Notes: a model not told the origin generated them from the letters alone. Counted from the first letter of the stretch, positions 1-12,401 are shown. The stretch: 64,000 bases of DNA from Bretschneidera sinensis (GCA_023935145.1 CM043699.1:144071036-144135035); one strand, 5' to 3'. Numbers and translations are program-made.

Positions 1-2763
1 TTTGACGACCGGAGAGAACACTTCATTGTAGTCGATTCCCTCCGTCTGAGCATAGCCCTTGGCTACCAGTCTAGCTTTGTAGCGTACTCCATCTCTGCTA
101 GTTGGATCCTCCTTCTTGGTGAACACCCACTTACAGCCAATTACCTTTTGTTTCTTTGGAAGCGACACAAGCTCCCAAGTCTGATTCTTGTGAAGAGACT
201 GCATCTCCTCATCCATAGCTATCTTCCAGTCAGCCCATTCAGTGGACTGTGCAGCTGCTTTGTAAGTGGTGGGGATTTCATCCCCAACTGTTGGTAGTGC
301 ATATGTGACGTAATCTTGTAGACGAGCTGGTTTAACTAGCTGTCTCCTTGGTCTGTTGACTGCAATAGATTCAAGCTGTAGTGGAGGTGCAGTGGTTGGG
401 CTAGCATTATCGGTATGTTGATTATCCTCCTCCTCCTCATTTACGGCTGAATCATCTTCATATATTGGAGCCTCAAGCTCCACCTTCTGCGAATTCCTGG
501 CTGATTCGCTGCTACTGCTGCTGCTTTCACTGGAGCCTTCATGCTTCTGTGGATGAAGCATTTCAAACTCGTTGAACTTTACATCTCTACTAACAATGAT
601 TTTCTTTGACTTAATGCACCAGAGTCTGTACCCCTTCACGCCTGTACTAAAGCCCAAGAAATTTGCTTTCTTGGCTCTAGGGTCGAGCTTGTCTTCCTGA
701 ACATGATAATAGGCAGGACAACCAAAGATATGAAAAGAATCATAATCAGTAGCAGGAGTACCTTTCCACATTTCCATTGGTGTTTTTCTGCCATTTGCAG
801 CTGCGGGCAATCGGTTGATCAAGTGGCTAGCATAAACCAAAGCTTCAGCCCAAAAATGTTTCCCAAGTCCAGCACTCAGAAGCATACACCGGACCTTATC
901 CACCAAAGTCCGGTTCATTCGTTCTGCCACCCCATTCTGCTGCGGTGTCTTCCGCACGGTGAAATGTCTGACAATACCTTCTTTTCGGCATAAGTCAAAG
1001 AATGGATCCTCTGTGTATTCTCCTCCGTTGTCTGATCTGAGCCGCTTAATCTTTCTGCCAGTTTGGGTTTCCATCAATTTCTTCCAATTTTGGAAGATCT
1101 CCAATACTTCATTTTTGCGTTTCATCGTGTACACCCACACACGACGAGAGTAATCATCAACAAAAGTAACAAACCAGTGTCTACCGCCAATCGATGCTGT
1201 TCGGGATGGTCCCCAAACGTCGGTATGCACATAATCAAGAATTCCCTTCGTTCGATGAATTGCAGTGCCGAACTTGATCCTGGTTTGTTTTCCCATAACA
1301 CAATGCTCGCAAAAAGATAACTTGCAAGTCTTGGCACCTTTGAGTAAACCCTGCTTTGCTAGAATCTGCATGGACTTCTCCCCGGGATGACCCAGACGCA
1401 TGTGCCAAAGTCTGGTCATGTCCGCATCAGTCTCGTCTAGCTTCTCACAAACTGTGGAAGCTCCACCTCCAATGGTACTCCCTTGTAGGAAGTACAGGTT
1501 GCCATGCTTCATTCCCTTCATGACCACTAGAGCTCCCATTACCACCTTGAGAACTCCGGCTTCAATGCTGATTCTGAACCCTTTCGAGTCCAGGGCTCCG
1601 AGTGAGATGAGGTTCTTCCGCAAGTCCGGTACATACCGAACTTCTGTCAATGGCTTGATAGTTCCATCATGCAATTTCAAATGGATGGTGCCTATCCCCT
1701 TCGTCTTACAGGCAAAGTCGTTGCCCATAAGTACTGATCCACCGTCAATCTCTGTGAATTCAGCAAACCATTCCCGGTTGGGACACATGTGATAGGTGCA
1801 TCCGGAATCTAAGATCCACTTGTCATATTGGGACATGAGTGAAGATCCGGTGAAAGCAAAATCCTCTTCATCACTAGCTGTGTTGGCTGTGGAGGGTTTA
1901 TCCTTCTGCTGCCCTTTTAACTGTGGGCAATCCTTCTTCCAGTGTCCCTTGTTGCGACAGTAGGAACACTCATCTTTGGCAGGTCTTCGTCTGTCTGATG
2001 GACCACGAGATCTGCTATGAGGCCTTGGTCGAGAATTTCTTCTATTCCCCTTGCTTGCAAGCTGTTTCGTTTCTGATCTGCCTCTAGCTGCAAAGGCTCC
2101 GCCGGAAGTATCTCTGTGTATCTGCTTGTCTATCCTGCGACACTCATTGTTCTGAAGTACACTAGATACTTCGTCAAATTTAATCTTTTCTTTCCCGTAC
2201 AACAGTGTGGTAATTAAGTGTTCATATGTGTCGGGCAAAGAATTTAACAAAAGCAGAGCTTTATCTTCATCTTGAATTTCGACATCCAAGTTTTGCAAAT
2301 CAGCTAACATTTTATTATAATTATTTAAATGTTCGGCCATAGATATACCTTCACGAAACTGGAACCTGAAGAGCCTTTTTTTCAAGTAGAGGCGACTCTC
2401 TATGCTCTTCATCATGTACTTGTCCTCCAATTTTTTCCAGAGTACCTTCGCATTTGCCTCCTTCATCACGAAGTACTTCTGGTCCTTCATGAGGCAAAGT
2501 CGGATTGTGCTGCAGGCCTAGCGATTCACCTTTTCCCAGTCTGCATCCGTCATATCCTCAGGCTTCTTCTCCTCCAGGGTAATCTCCAAGTCTTGCTGGA
2601 ACAATACATCCCTCACTTCGCACTGCCACATGCCAAAGTTGTTCGTACCATCAAACTTTTCCACCTCAAACTTCGCGTTGGATGCCGTATTCCTTCGCGA
2701 TGAGCTGCTCGTTGTGGAGCTGCTCGGTGTGGTGGTATCTGTATTATGTCTTTCTTCTGCCAT
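1..2763 (-). pseudogene. Copia-A Gag-Pol polyprotein, 5' part, one premature stop
   Basis: ATG at 2763-2761 opens a gag of the UBN2 type (early FDGTN and W motifs). An in-frame TAG at 2520-2518 follows codon 81 and looks like a single C-to-T change from CAG. After it the same frame stays open to the window edge, more than 830 codons. In order I read the gag body, a CCHC knuckle (CSYCRNKGHWKKDC), protease motif DSGCTYHMC, the GAG-pre-integrase HMRLGH motif, the integrase core (DVWGP, then RTVRKTPQQNG-like sequence), a Ser/Glu-rich spacer, and the start of RT (CKWVFTKK) ending at FSPVVK. Apart from the one stop the frame looks young. Whether the missing RT/RNase H is intact cannot be seen. Confidence 0.93.
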
Positions 2764-3506
2764 ACTAACAATTTCCCGCTTTTAGAAAATTTCTCCAAAG
2801 GCTTCACTAAGGTAGAACAGCAACTTAGGAGCAAAATTACCAGAAACGGAGACTACAGTTGTGTCCGGAACGGCTGAAAATGGTGGGAACCAGTTTGAAC
2901 TGGCAAAAAAAGGGCCAAAATCGGACCGAAAATAGCAAAAAATGAATCTGGTCAATGGTTAATGCCGGTCAATGCCGGTCAGCGGTCAATGCCGGTCAAA
3001 GTCCGGTCAGCAGGTCCAAATGCGGGTCGGGTCGGATCTGGATCGAGTTGATCCAATCGACCACGGGCTGGACTATTTTAAATGAGCTGGGCTTAATGAA
3101 GTGAACTGGGCTGGTCAACTCTGGGCTTGACCAATGGACTTGGGCTGGGGCTTGTGGCTTCTGGACTGGGCCAAGTCAAGTCTTGACTAGGCTTTCTGGT
3201 GTTGGGCTGGGCCTCTGCAACTGGGCTGAAAAAAAAAATGGGTTGGTCTGAGTAAAATGGGTCGAGTTGGTTTACTGAGTCACCGAGTCGACTCAGCTAC
3301 TGTTCATCTTCTCTGCAAAAATTCTGAATTTCAGAGTTAAGGCCGCGTTTGGCAAAAAACATAAAAACAAAAGCTTTAAACGGTTGCTACGGCCTCGTTT
3401 TAGCTTCGATTTCAACGCGTAAGATACCGTTGAACTCGTATCGACGAGCTCTACAATTAAAACTCCAAATTTGAGGTATTTGGATCTGGTCAGATTGTGG
3501 ACCTGA

Positions 3507-3518
3507 GCTCTGATACCA
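3507..3518 (-). other. Copia-A primer binding site (tRNA-iMet)
   Basis: Reads TGGTATCAGAGC on the minus strand, the standard plant Copia PBS complementary to the 3' end of initiator tRNA-Met, 4 nt inside the LTR. Confidence 0.9.
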
Positions 3519-3522
3519 TTTT

Positions 3523-3928
3523 TGTTATGCCCATGAGTAATCTAACACACACCAAACACACACAAACACAATAATTTACGAGGTTCGGCAATTTGCCTAC
3601 ATCCCCGGGCAGAGACAGTTGATTTTGTATATTGAGGAGGAATTACAAAGAGAATGGAATTACAAAGAGAATGCTCACACTAGAAAGCAAACTACACCTC
3701 ACTCTACACCTCACTCTTATGCTCTTTTCTATATCTGATCATTCAGTTGCTCCCTCTATTTATACATGAAGGAGGGGAATCATAGAGAGGAAAACATATC
3801 TTTTCCACCGAAAGGTGGATTGAACTCAACAATGGCTGCTAAGAGATAATGGCTGCTGGAAAGAGTCAACAATGGCTGCTGGAGAGAGAGTCAATAATAG
3901 CTACTGCAGATTGAGCCAAAATCCAACA
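3523..3928 (-). repeat. Copia-A 5' LTR
   Basis: About 406 bp bounded by TGTTATGC... and ...CCAACA on the plus strand, i.e. TG/CA ends. It directly abuts the PBS with a 4-nt spacer. On the minus strand it begins TGTTGGATTTTGG. Inside, around 3830-3905, the phrase ATGGCTGCT recurs four times with GA-rich spacers. The outer boundary rests on the TG..CA rule only, since the partner LTR is outside the window. Confidence 0.8.
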
Positions 3929-4148
3929 GTCCTTTCCAACAAAAGAATTGCAACTTTCTTCGAACCTTTTGAATTGGTGTCATTTTGAGAACTTGTCATA
4001 GTGTTCCAAGTCTTTTAAATTTACTGATGGGAGCAGTCTGCGACGAAGCTGAGAAACTGACTAGTGATTTATGAAAACGTTAAGGTTATGATTGGTAGAG
4101 AAGAAGAGTGAGAGAAAAGAAAGAGAAAGGAAAATACATAGAGAAAAT

Positions 4149-4195
<47 letters not shown>

Positions 4196-5634
4196 ATATT
4201 GATATGTTTCATTAGAGGTGGTAAACGGGTCGGGTCGAGTCGGGTCAATCGAGTTTGTGTCATATTATTTTGATGTATTTTCGATAAATTTTGCCACCTC
4301 TATGTTTCATTATGAGTTTGACAAAGATGATAAAAAAGTAAGGGGAAAAAAATTAAAAAATAGCTTATTTTATCTTTCACTCCCAATCATTTCAATTTGA
4401 GAGGATTGTGATTTGTTAATATTGAAAAAAAAAATCAATCATTTCACTTTTTTTTTTCTCTCCTCTATTTCTTTCTTCCTTCCATTTTTTCTCTCCTATA
4501 TTTCTGACTTCCTTCCATTTTTTCTTTCAGCTAATCATAACCCAAATGTTTGGGGTACTAAAAGATCTGTCAAAATGCTATTTACCCACTATATGTGTAT
4601 TCATTATACGTGCAAAAAACCAAATAAAACAAAAATAAATTCTATTGACAATGAAACATATTTCTAACATGACTTAGAAGAAAAAAACACGAGAGGAAAG
4701 AAAAGGGCCTCTTAAGAAAAAAAAATTACACATATAAAAGCATAGCTCCATATAATGTATTTTTTTTCCCTGAAAGACAACTCCATATACATATGCTTGG
4801 CTGTTGTATATGTGATGTTATCAAGTTACCAAAGAACTGTAGCTTGTTTTTAGTTTCTGTTATTCTCTGCTTTATTTGCTGCTTACTTTTGTAAAATTAA
4901 GAAAAGTTCAGTTTGTCTAGTTGCAGAAGTAGTTCCTTTTTTTTTTTTTAATAAAGTAATTAGTTGAAACGTAATATGCAATTTCTCTGATATATTTCTG
5001 CACTTCATGAAGGGCTATATTTTGTTAAGATGAAATTTCAAGAGAGTTGAGCAAGTGTAACTCCATAATCGAACGCCTCACTTGATTGAAATGAAATAAT
5101 GCCTTCTTTTGTTTGACATTTTTTTTCTTTCAATTTTCCTTTTCCTCGAATTTTTCAAGATCCAAACATTTTCAAGCATGGCTTAAAAGAGATTCGTTGG
5201 GCTTATGGGCTACGCAATGGAAAATAACTTTCTTCTGATCTTTATCTTCTATCTCTAGTATGAGTGGAGTTTGTTCTCTAGTACTATAATAAGAAATTGA
5301 ACAAATTAAAATAATTGACACTCACTTGTGAAAAAAAAGTTGTTTTGAAAATATAAAACAAATCCAAAAACATACCTTTGTTGCAACCATTTCGGTCAAA
5401 GCTTGCAAGCCTATCAAAACGTTGTTTAAGGTCAAATTTAAACAAGCTTAAATTAGTTTGCTTAAATCTGCTCAAGATAATTTTTGTCTTGAAAAAGATT
5501 TAAGCTTGCTTAAACCTACCTGAAACATCACTCAAAGTTTCAACAATAACCTTGTTTGGTACCTTGATTTAAGCCAAATTTACATATTTATAAGGATTTT
5601 ATTTATATTTTCATAAAACTTTTGGGGAGGCTGA
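3929..5634. other. Intergenic, AT-rich; TA microsatellite
   Basis: No coding region recognised. Holds a perfect (TA)n run at 4151-4193 and pyrimidine-rich stretches near 4440-4530. Short open frames here are low-complexity. Confidence 0.7.
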
Positions 5635-6176
5635 TGTTAGGATTTTTCCTCTAAAATCCACCTACTTAAAATTTAGAGTAAAAAACACAACCACAACAAT
5701 TAAATAGGCAAAACAAATAAAGAGTAAAAACACCAATAATTAATGTAATTCGACAACCTCCTTGCCTACATCCACCAATAACTCTATTATTTTATTAATT
5801 TTCAACTATAATTCTAGGGAGAGCAAAATTGTCAAGCTTTCACCTCAAAATCACAATACAACAAAAGCTCTTGAACTAGCTCTAGTTGTAAGTGTCCTCT
5901 CTACTTGACAACCCAAAACTCAATACACCCAAAGCTCTCATCCTAGCTCTAGTAGTAAACCCCTCTAGTTTACAATGTATATGGAATTATGAGTGTGCCT
6001 CAAATCTTCTCTGGGATCCCTTTATATAGGGAATATTTTCTAATACTATTAAGAAAAGAATAACAACATTATAGTAGACTACTACTACTTGTACAATCAA
6101 CAATCTAATAGGAAATTACTGTTATTCCTACTAAAACAAGCAATTACAAAATAGAAAAGAACTTTGTATCATAACA
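5635..6176 (-). repeat. Candidate solo LTR (Copia-like)
   Basis: Begins TGTTAGGATTTTTCC and can be closed at ...ATCATAACA. It contains a TTCGACAACCTCCTTGCC motif close to the TTCGGCAATTTGCC phrase of the Copia-A LTR, plus a CCCTTTATATAGGGA TATA-like segment near 6020. No internal retrotransposon sequence follows; the satellite array starts at once on the right. Flanking pentamers (GCTGA / AAGTT) do not match, so the boundaries and the solo-LTR call are tentative. Confidence 0.45.
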
Positions 6177-6179
6177 AAG

Positions 6180-8620
6180 TTATTGAATGCAATTTTGTAT
6201 CAAAACAAAAGATAAAGGTGAATACAATTTAAATGAAAAAAATCTTATAGTACCATGAATACTATTCTGCTAATGAAAGCGAAATTTGATATTCAAACAA
6301 AGGATAAGGTGAATAACACTGATAAAGAAGACAACAAAAAATCTTATGGGACCACTGATCTACAAGTGAAAGTGAATTTTTATATTAAAACAAGAGACAA
6401 TGTGAGTAAGATTAAAAAATAAATCAAAAAAAGACTTATGGGACAATGGATATTATTCCACTAGCTATTGAAAGCGGGATTTTATATTAAAACAAAGAAT
6501 AAATTGAATACAGTTTCAAAAGAAAACAAAAAATGAGTTTTATGATACCATGAATATTATATATTCTACTAGTGAAAGCAAAATTTTATATTAAAAGGTT
6601 ATAAATATTATTCTACAAGTAAAAGTGAAATTTTATATCAAAACAAAGAGCGAGGTGAATACAGTTAAAAAATAAAACAACAAAAAGACATATGAGACCA
6701 TGAGTATTATTCCACTAGCAATTGAAAGCAAATTTTTATATTAAAACAAAAGATAAGGTGAATAAATTTTTTTTTAAAAAAAGAAGTTTTATGGGACCAT
6801 GAATATCATTTTACTAGTGAAAACCAAATTTTGTATCAAAAGAACACAATTAGAAAGGAAAACAACAAAAAGTCTTATAGGATCATAAATAATATTTTAC
6901 AAGTGAAAGCAAAATTTTATTTCAAAACAAATGATAAGTTGAATACAATTAAAAATAAAAATAAAAAAACAAAAATACTTATGAGACCATGAATATCATT
7001 CCATTGGCTATTGAAAACGCAATTTATATCGAAACAAAAGACACATGTGAATGTAATATAAAAAAAATTAAAAAATCTTATGGGAACATGAATATTATTA
7101 TCTAGTGAAAGTGAAATTTGATATCCAAACAAAGGAAAAGGTAAATATAAATAAAAAATAAAAAATTTCTTATGTAACCATGAATATTATTATTTAGTCA
7201 AAGCAATTTTTTTTATCAAAACAAAAAACAATTTGAATACAATTAAAAAATTAAACAACAAAAAGTCTTATGAGATCATGAATATTATTCTACTAGCTAT
7301 TGAAAGATAAATTTTATATTAAAACAAAAGATAAGATGAATACATTAAAAAAAAAAACAAAAAAGGTCTTATGGGACCATAAATATTATTCTATTAGTAA
7401 AAGTAAAATTTATATCGAAATAAAGGGTAAGGTGAATACAATTAAAAAAGCCTAACTTGGTAGAGTAAGTTTAGAACCAAGCGAGGCAAACGTTCTACGG
7501 ACCTAAAAAACGAATATAATTTTTAAAAAAAAATGAAAAACTTTATGGGACCATACACATTATTCTACAAATAAAAGCAGAATTTTATATTAAAACAAAG
7601 GATAAGGTGAATACAATTAAAAATAAAACAACAAAAAAACTTATGGGATCATAAATCTTATTCCACTTGCTATTGAAAAGATAATTTTATATCAAAAAAA
7701 AAATACAAAGGTGAATGCAATTTAGAAAGAAACCAAGAAAAAATCTTGTGGGAATATGAATATTATTCTACCAGTGAAGGCGAAATTTGATATCCAAACA
7801 AAGGATAAGGTGAATACAACTAAAAAGGAAAACAATAAAAAGTCTTATGGGACCATGAATCTACAAGTGAAAACGAAATTTTATATCAAAACAAAAGATA
7901 AAGTGAATACAATTAAAAACTAAAACAATAAAAAGACTTATAGGACCACGAACATTATTCTACTAGCTATCGAAAGTGAAATTTTGTATTAAAACAATGG
8001 ATAAGATGAACACATTTAAAAAGAAAAAAAGTTTATGAGACCAATAATATAATTCTACTAGTGAAAACGAAATTTGATGTCAAAACAAAGGATAAGGTGA
8101 ATACAATTAAAAAAGAAAACAACAAAAAAATCTTATAGGACCTTAAATCTACTAATAAAAGCGAAATTTGATGTCAAAACAAAAAATGAGGTGAATACAA
8201 TTAAAAAAGAAAACAACCAAAAGTCTTATGGGACCATGAATCTACAAGTAAAAACGAAATTTTATATCAAAACAAAAGATAAGATAAATAGAATTTTAAA
8301 AAATAAAACTTATGGGACCATAAACATTATTCTACTAGCTATTGAAAGCAAAATTTTAAATTAATCAAAGAATAAAGTGAATACATTTAAAAAAGAAAAC
8401 CAAAGAAAAAGTCTTATCGAATCACAGATATTTTTTAAATATTGGACTATGAATATTATTCTACTATCGTATGAAAACGGAATTTCATATCAAAATAAAT
8501 GATAAAGTGAATGCAATTAAAATACAAATAGTCTTATATATCACAAATATTATTCTACTAATAAAAATGAGATTTTACATAGTAACAAAAGTGAATACAA
8601 TTAGTAAAAGTAAAATTTTA
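6180..8620. repeat. Degenerate ~98-bp tandem satellite, block 1
   Basis: About 25 imperfect units. Each unit carries, in order, a GGGACCATGAATATTATTCTA-like start, CTAGTGAAAGCGAAATTT, TATATCAAAACAAAAGATAA, GGTGAATACAATTAAAA and AACAACAAAAAGTCTTATG. The GTGAATAC landmark recurs at about 6213, 6306, 6398, 6488, 6650, 6751, 6930, 7040 and so on to 8591, mean spacing near 99 bp. Units come as variants: one with CTAGCTATTGAAAGC (longer), one with CTACAAGTGAAAG, one with GATATCCAAAC. A non-repeat segment interrupts the array near 7450-7505. No ORF, TIR or LTR explains it. Confidence 0.9.
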
Positions 8621-9174
8621 TATCACCACAAAGCATATACTCCGTACATAAATACAAGTATCTTCTCTCACTCAACAGAACGCAAGTTACATAATGTGAC
8701 TGATGCCAATGCCGATGCCGATGCCGATTAAGTTCCATAGTAATGGCTAAGGAAAAGAGTCACAGTTGAAAGAAAAGGAGACTATAAATCATTCTTTGTT
8801 ACACAAAAAGAAGAAGAAATATCTCATCAATCCTTTACTGCCTCAAACAACAAAACTTGTCTGCGCTTGAAACTGATTTCCTAGAGCTGATTCTATCAAA
8901 GCTTTTCTTCTTCGATACCTCCGCTTCAAACCTACATGTTTTTCTTGGTGTCCGTTGCAAAATCTTTCATCTCTTGTTCACCTTACAGCTAATTCCCTTG
9001 AACTTTTGTTGGTTGCTTACTTTAATTTTGCAGAGAAATTGAAAGAGCTTGCAAGATGAAGAACATGGGCAGGGTACTTTAATTACAAGCAAGTCAACAC
9101 TTTTGTCATTAACCCAAGAAAGAATTTTTGAACGGAGAGCCAAGAAGAACATGAGATAATTTGCATATAGATAT
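8621..9174. other. Non-satellite segment inside the satellite array; possible F-box remnant
   Basis: This ~550-bp stretch has no satellite units. It starts with a small GATGCC minisatellite (about 8702-8728). The plus frame at about 8866-8975 reads ETDFLELILSKLFF then VFLGVRCKIFHLLF, which vaguely fits an F-box motif, but there is no supporting ATG context or downstream domain. It may be a gene fragment that inserted into, or was captured by, the array. I cannot assign it firmly. Confidence 0.3.
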
Positions 9175-10322
9175 TTTAATAAAAACAAAAGACGCGATGA
9201 ATACAATTAAAAAATAAAATAACAAAAATATTTATTGGATCATGAATATTGTTTCACTAGTTATTGAACACAATTTTATATCAAAACAAAAGACAATGGG
9301 GAATACAATTTAAAAGAAAAAAATCTTATGAGACCACGAATATTATTCTACTAATAAAAGTGGAATTTGATATCCAAACAAAAGATAAAAGTAAATATAA
9401 TTAAAAAAGAAAACAACAAAAAATCTTGTGTGACCATAAATCCACAAGTGAAAGTAGAATTTTATATTAAAACGAAGGACAATATTTTTACAATTAAAAA
9501 ATTAAACAAAAAAAAAGACTGATGAGACCATAAATATTATTCCATTAGCTATTGAAAGCAAAATTTTATATTAAAACAAAAGATAAGAAGAATGCAATTT
9601 AAAAAAAAAAACATAAAGAAGTGTTATGGAACCATGAATATTATATATTCTACTAGTGAAATAAAATTTTTATATCGAAACAAAAATAAGGTGAATTCAA
9701 TTAAAAAAGAAAACAACAAAAATTCTTATGGGAACATCAATATTATTCTATAAGTAAAAGCAAAATTTTATATCAAAATAAAGAACGAGATGAATACTGT
9801 TAAAAATAAAACAACAAAAAGACATATGGGACCATGAATATTATGGCACTAGCATTTGAAAGCAAATTTTTATATTAAAACAAAAGATAAGGTGAATATA
9901 TATATATATTTTTTTAAAAGTTTTATGAGATCATGAATATTATTCTACCAATAAAAATCAAATTTTGTATAAACATAATTAAAAAGGAAAGCAACAAAAA
10001 GTTTTATGGGACCATAAATATTATTTTACAAATGAAAACATAATTTAATATCAAAACAAAAGATAGGTTGAATACAATTAAAAATAAAACAACAAAAAGA
10101 ATTATGAGACCATAAATATCATTCCACTAGCTATTGAAAACGCGATTTATATCAAAACAAAAGATAAAAGTGAATACAATCTAAAAAAAATAAAAAAAAA
10201 AATCTTATGGGAACATAAATATTATTATCCAATTAAAACGAAATTTGATATCCAAACAAAAGATAAAGTGAGTATAAATAAAAAAATAAAAATATTATGT
10301 AACCATGAATACTATTATTTAG
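9175..10322. repeat. Degenerate ~98-bp tandem satellite, block 2
   Basis: About 12 further units, landmark positions roughly 9187 to 10262. The order of unit variants from 9250 on copies that of block 1 from 6190 on. Shared private features include the TATATATTCTACTAGTGAA unit (6552 and 9642), the GACATATG unit after it, the GCAATTGAAAGC/GCATTTGAAAGC unit, and a shortened unit with ACACAATTAGAAAGG / ACATAATTAAAAAGG. Blocks 1 and 2 therefore contain homologous higher-order repeats of roughly 1.05 kb. Confidence 0.88.
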
Positions 10323-10860
10323 TGAAGGAGATACAGCAAAGTAAAATAACTCATCATCCAATGAAATCCGTCAAGGAGATACAGACGATATAGCTCACCA
10401 CCCAATAGAATCCTTAAAAAAAATATAGGGTTATGATAACAAAGAAAAAAAATTCTTCTTAAGAAGTTAAAGACGCTCAATTTAAATTGAAAACAACTCA
10501 ATTCATTCAATGTGGTATACACTTGCTCTATGCCTATTAATATAGGCTTGAGATCTAAAGTTTTATTAATAAATAAAGCATAACTCCCTAACTTTTCGGT
10601 CTGCACAAAGCTCTTTGACAACTTTTCGTATTTTGGTCATAATTTCATTCTTAATGCACCGTCCTAAAAGACACCGAATACGACCAGAATTGACCATGGT
10701 AATTTTTGCAAATATTTTTGTAAATCCACGCCAAAATCTACCTACGTATTTTGCCAGCATATGTGTGATACTTAGTAAATAAGTCTTATTGCCTCTAGAA
10801 ATCAATGGAAGCTTGATGTCCCTGCATCAACATGCATCTTATTTACCTTGGTCTTATAAA
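10323..10860 (-). repeat. LTR-like repeat fragment (unassigned)
   Basis: Read on the minus strand, this has a dispersed-repeat look: a TTAATAGGCATAGAGC phrase, a U5-like T-rich stretch, then two ~48-bp repeats ending CTGTATCTCCTT (AAGGAGATACAG at 10325 and 10373 on the plus strand). No coding sequence or paired LTR is seen. It abuts the satellite end. A degraded Gypsy LTR is my best guess from composition only. Confidence 0.3.
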
Positions 10861-11917
10861 AAAAAAACACTAACATAATATAAGGAGGCATAATTGACTT
10901 AAGTTAGTTACGTCGTGAGAAATTTATGTGTGATTTTATCATTTGAAAGTGTTAATTTAATTACTTAAAAGTTGTAGAATTTTACATATATGATAGGAAC
11001 TTATTCATTGCATCAGTTATATTATGAGATATGAGTAATTACAAATTTTTCTCGTTTAGATTCTCGTGTCTTTTTTAAGAGGGAGCACATATCACACAAA
11101 CTACAAATCAAGAATCATATAAACAGTTTCGATCTGTTTAGAAATCTAAATACCACGATAAACTTGTGATCATATTATATAAATATCATACATGCATCTA
11201 CGTAGTAATATGTTTGAATCGATTTTGATACCAATTAGTATACTAGTTACAAACTCATCATTCAAAAGTATTAATTTAAATTATTTTTAAGATTATAAAC
11301 ACATATTTAAGTGATATTTGAGGTTGATTTAAGATCCCAAATAATATCTTAACGTAGTAAGATTTTCGATGTAAAATTTGGATGATGCCCAAAATTTGAA
11401 CATAAGTTATATCCTTTTTTATTTATTTATCTAATATTTCTTTTGGTTTGTGTGCGCACTCCTTGTACTTGATCATTTTGTTTCTTCGGGTCGGGTTACG
11501 TATGATTTAATGATTTTCTTATCAGATAGTCGTAATAATTTGACTTAATACTTTTGCGCATTGATGCGTCATAATTTTTACTATTTGAAAAAAGTAAATT
11601 TATTGAATGTATTATATAATATTTTTTATTTTATTTTTAATTTTTTAGATTAATAACATATTAATCTCAATTTTTTTAATAATAATATAATTTTATCAAT
11701 TAAATTAATTAACATCACCAATTATAAAGTAAACAAATCAAAACAAAATGAAATGGCCAAATGGGACTGCAAAGTATTATTTTAACGAAGCGGTTACATT
11801 ACTTTATAGAAAAAGCGGTGCTTAATAAGCCGATTGTCAAAAGTAGAGTTAAAAAAAAAAAAAAAAAAATACTAGGATCGTGTGTCCGTACTTAATAGGC
11901 ACCATATGCACTACCTT
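10861..11917. other. Intergenic, AT-rich; 3' flank of the ERF gene
   Basis: No gene recognised. Contains long A/T runs, including about 18 A's near 11850-11868, just beyond the ERF stop. Confidence 0.6.
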
Positions 11918-12316
11918 TCACTTTTTCTTCTTCTTCTCTTCGTACTCGAGAAGTTCCTCTAACAAATTATCATCCAAATACTCAAATTCGAAGACTTGCT
12001 TGCCATCTCTCTCCTCCACATTGTTAGGCCTCGATGAAGAAGCAGAGGAAGAACCCATTGAAGATGACGAGAAAGTAGAACCAGAACCACCACTTGTCAT
12101 AGGGTACTCCTCTGGGAAATTAAGAATTGCTAACTGTCCTCTCATAGCATAAGCCGCTCTATCGTAAGCTCGAGCAGCCTCCTCAGCCGTGTTAAAAGTG
12201 CCGAGCCACACGCGAGCTCCGTGCCTCGTGGAGTCGCGTATCTCAGCCGCAAACTTTCCCCATGGCCGTCTCCGTACCCCCCGGTATCGGACCTCTCCTC
12301 CTGGGTTCGTACTCAT
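11918..12316 (-). CDS. ERF: AP2/ERF transcription factor, group IXc (ERF096/ERF098-like), with EDLL activation motif
   Basis: A complete intronless gene of 132 aa. Residues 11-69 form one AP2/ERF DNA-binding domain ([18 protein letters not shown], then [20 protein letters not shown]) with the ERF-type Ala/Asp residues in the second strand. That domain is known to bind GCC-boxes in the major groove. The C-terminus (about 109-124, [16 protein letters not shown]) is the EDLL motif known as a strong activation domain in Arabidopsis ERF98/TDR1. The middle is a Ser-rich linker and the tail is poly-Lys. Small size, domain position and tail match the ERF095-098 clade, which acts in ethylene/jasmonate defence and salt responses. 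The ATG at 12316 follows a TATA box 85 bp upstream. No damage is seen. The exact paralogue cannot be decided. Confidence 0.95.
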   Translation of the reverse strand: MSTNPGGEVRYRGVRRRPWGKFAAEIRDSTRHGARVWLGTFNTAEEAARAYDRAAYAMRGQLAILNFPEEYPMTSGGSGSTFSSSSMGSSSASSSRPNNVEERDGKQVFEFEYLDDNLLEELLEYEEKKKKK

Positions 12317-12401
12317 GGCTGAAACTAGTTTTGTTGTTGGTAATTAACTTGGTGATGTTGTTGTTGTTGTTTTTTGCATGGATCATGTGCTTGGAAATAG
12401 C

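Larger units (their letters stand above)
1..3928 (-). mobile_element. Copia-A: Ty1/Copia LTR retrotransposon, 5' portion, truncated by window edge
   Basis: The element reads on the minus strand. From right to left it has a 5' LTR (3928-3523), a PBS matching initiator-tRNA-Met (3518-3507), a ~740-bp leader, then gag-protease-integrase-start of RT running off position 1. Domain order PR-IN-RT defines Copia; the CCHC and protease motifs resemble the Tnt1/Retrofit type. The leader (about 2940-3010) contains short direct repeats of GGTCAATGCC. The 3' LTR and second target-site copy lie outside the window, so insertion age cannot be judged. Confidence 0.95.

Noticed and set aside
1122..1337. 71-codon open frame on the minus strand
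   Set aside because: Out-of-frame shadow inside the Copia-A polyprotein.
6180..10322. CRISPR-like array
   Set aside because: Units are contiguous and diverged with no unique spacers, and the genome is a plant.
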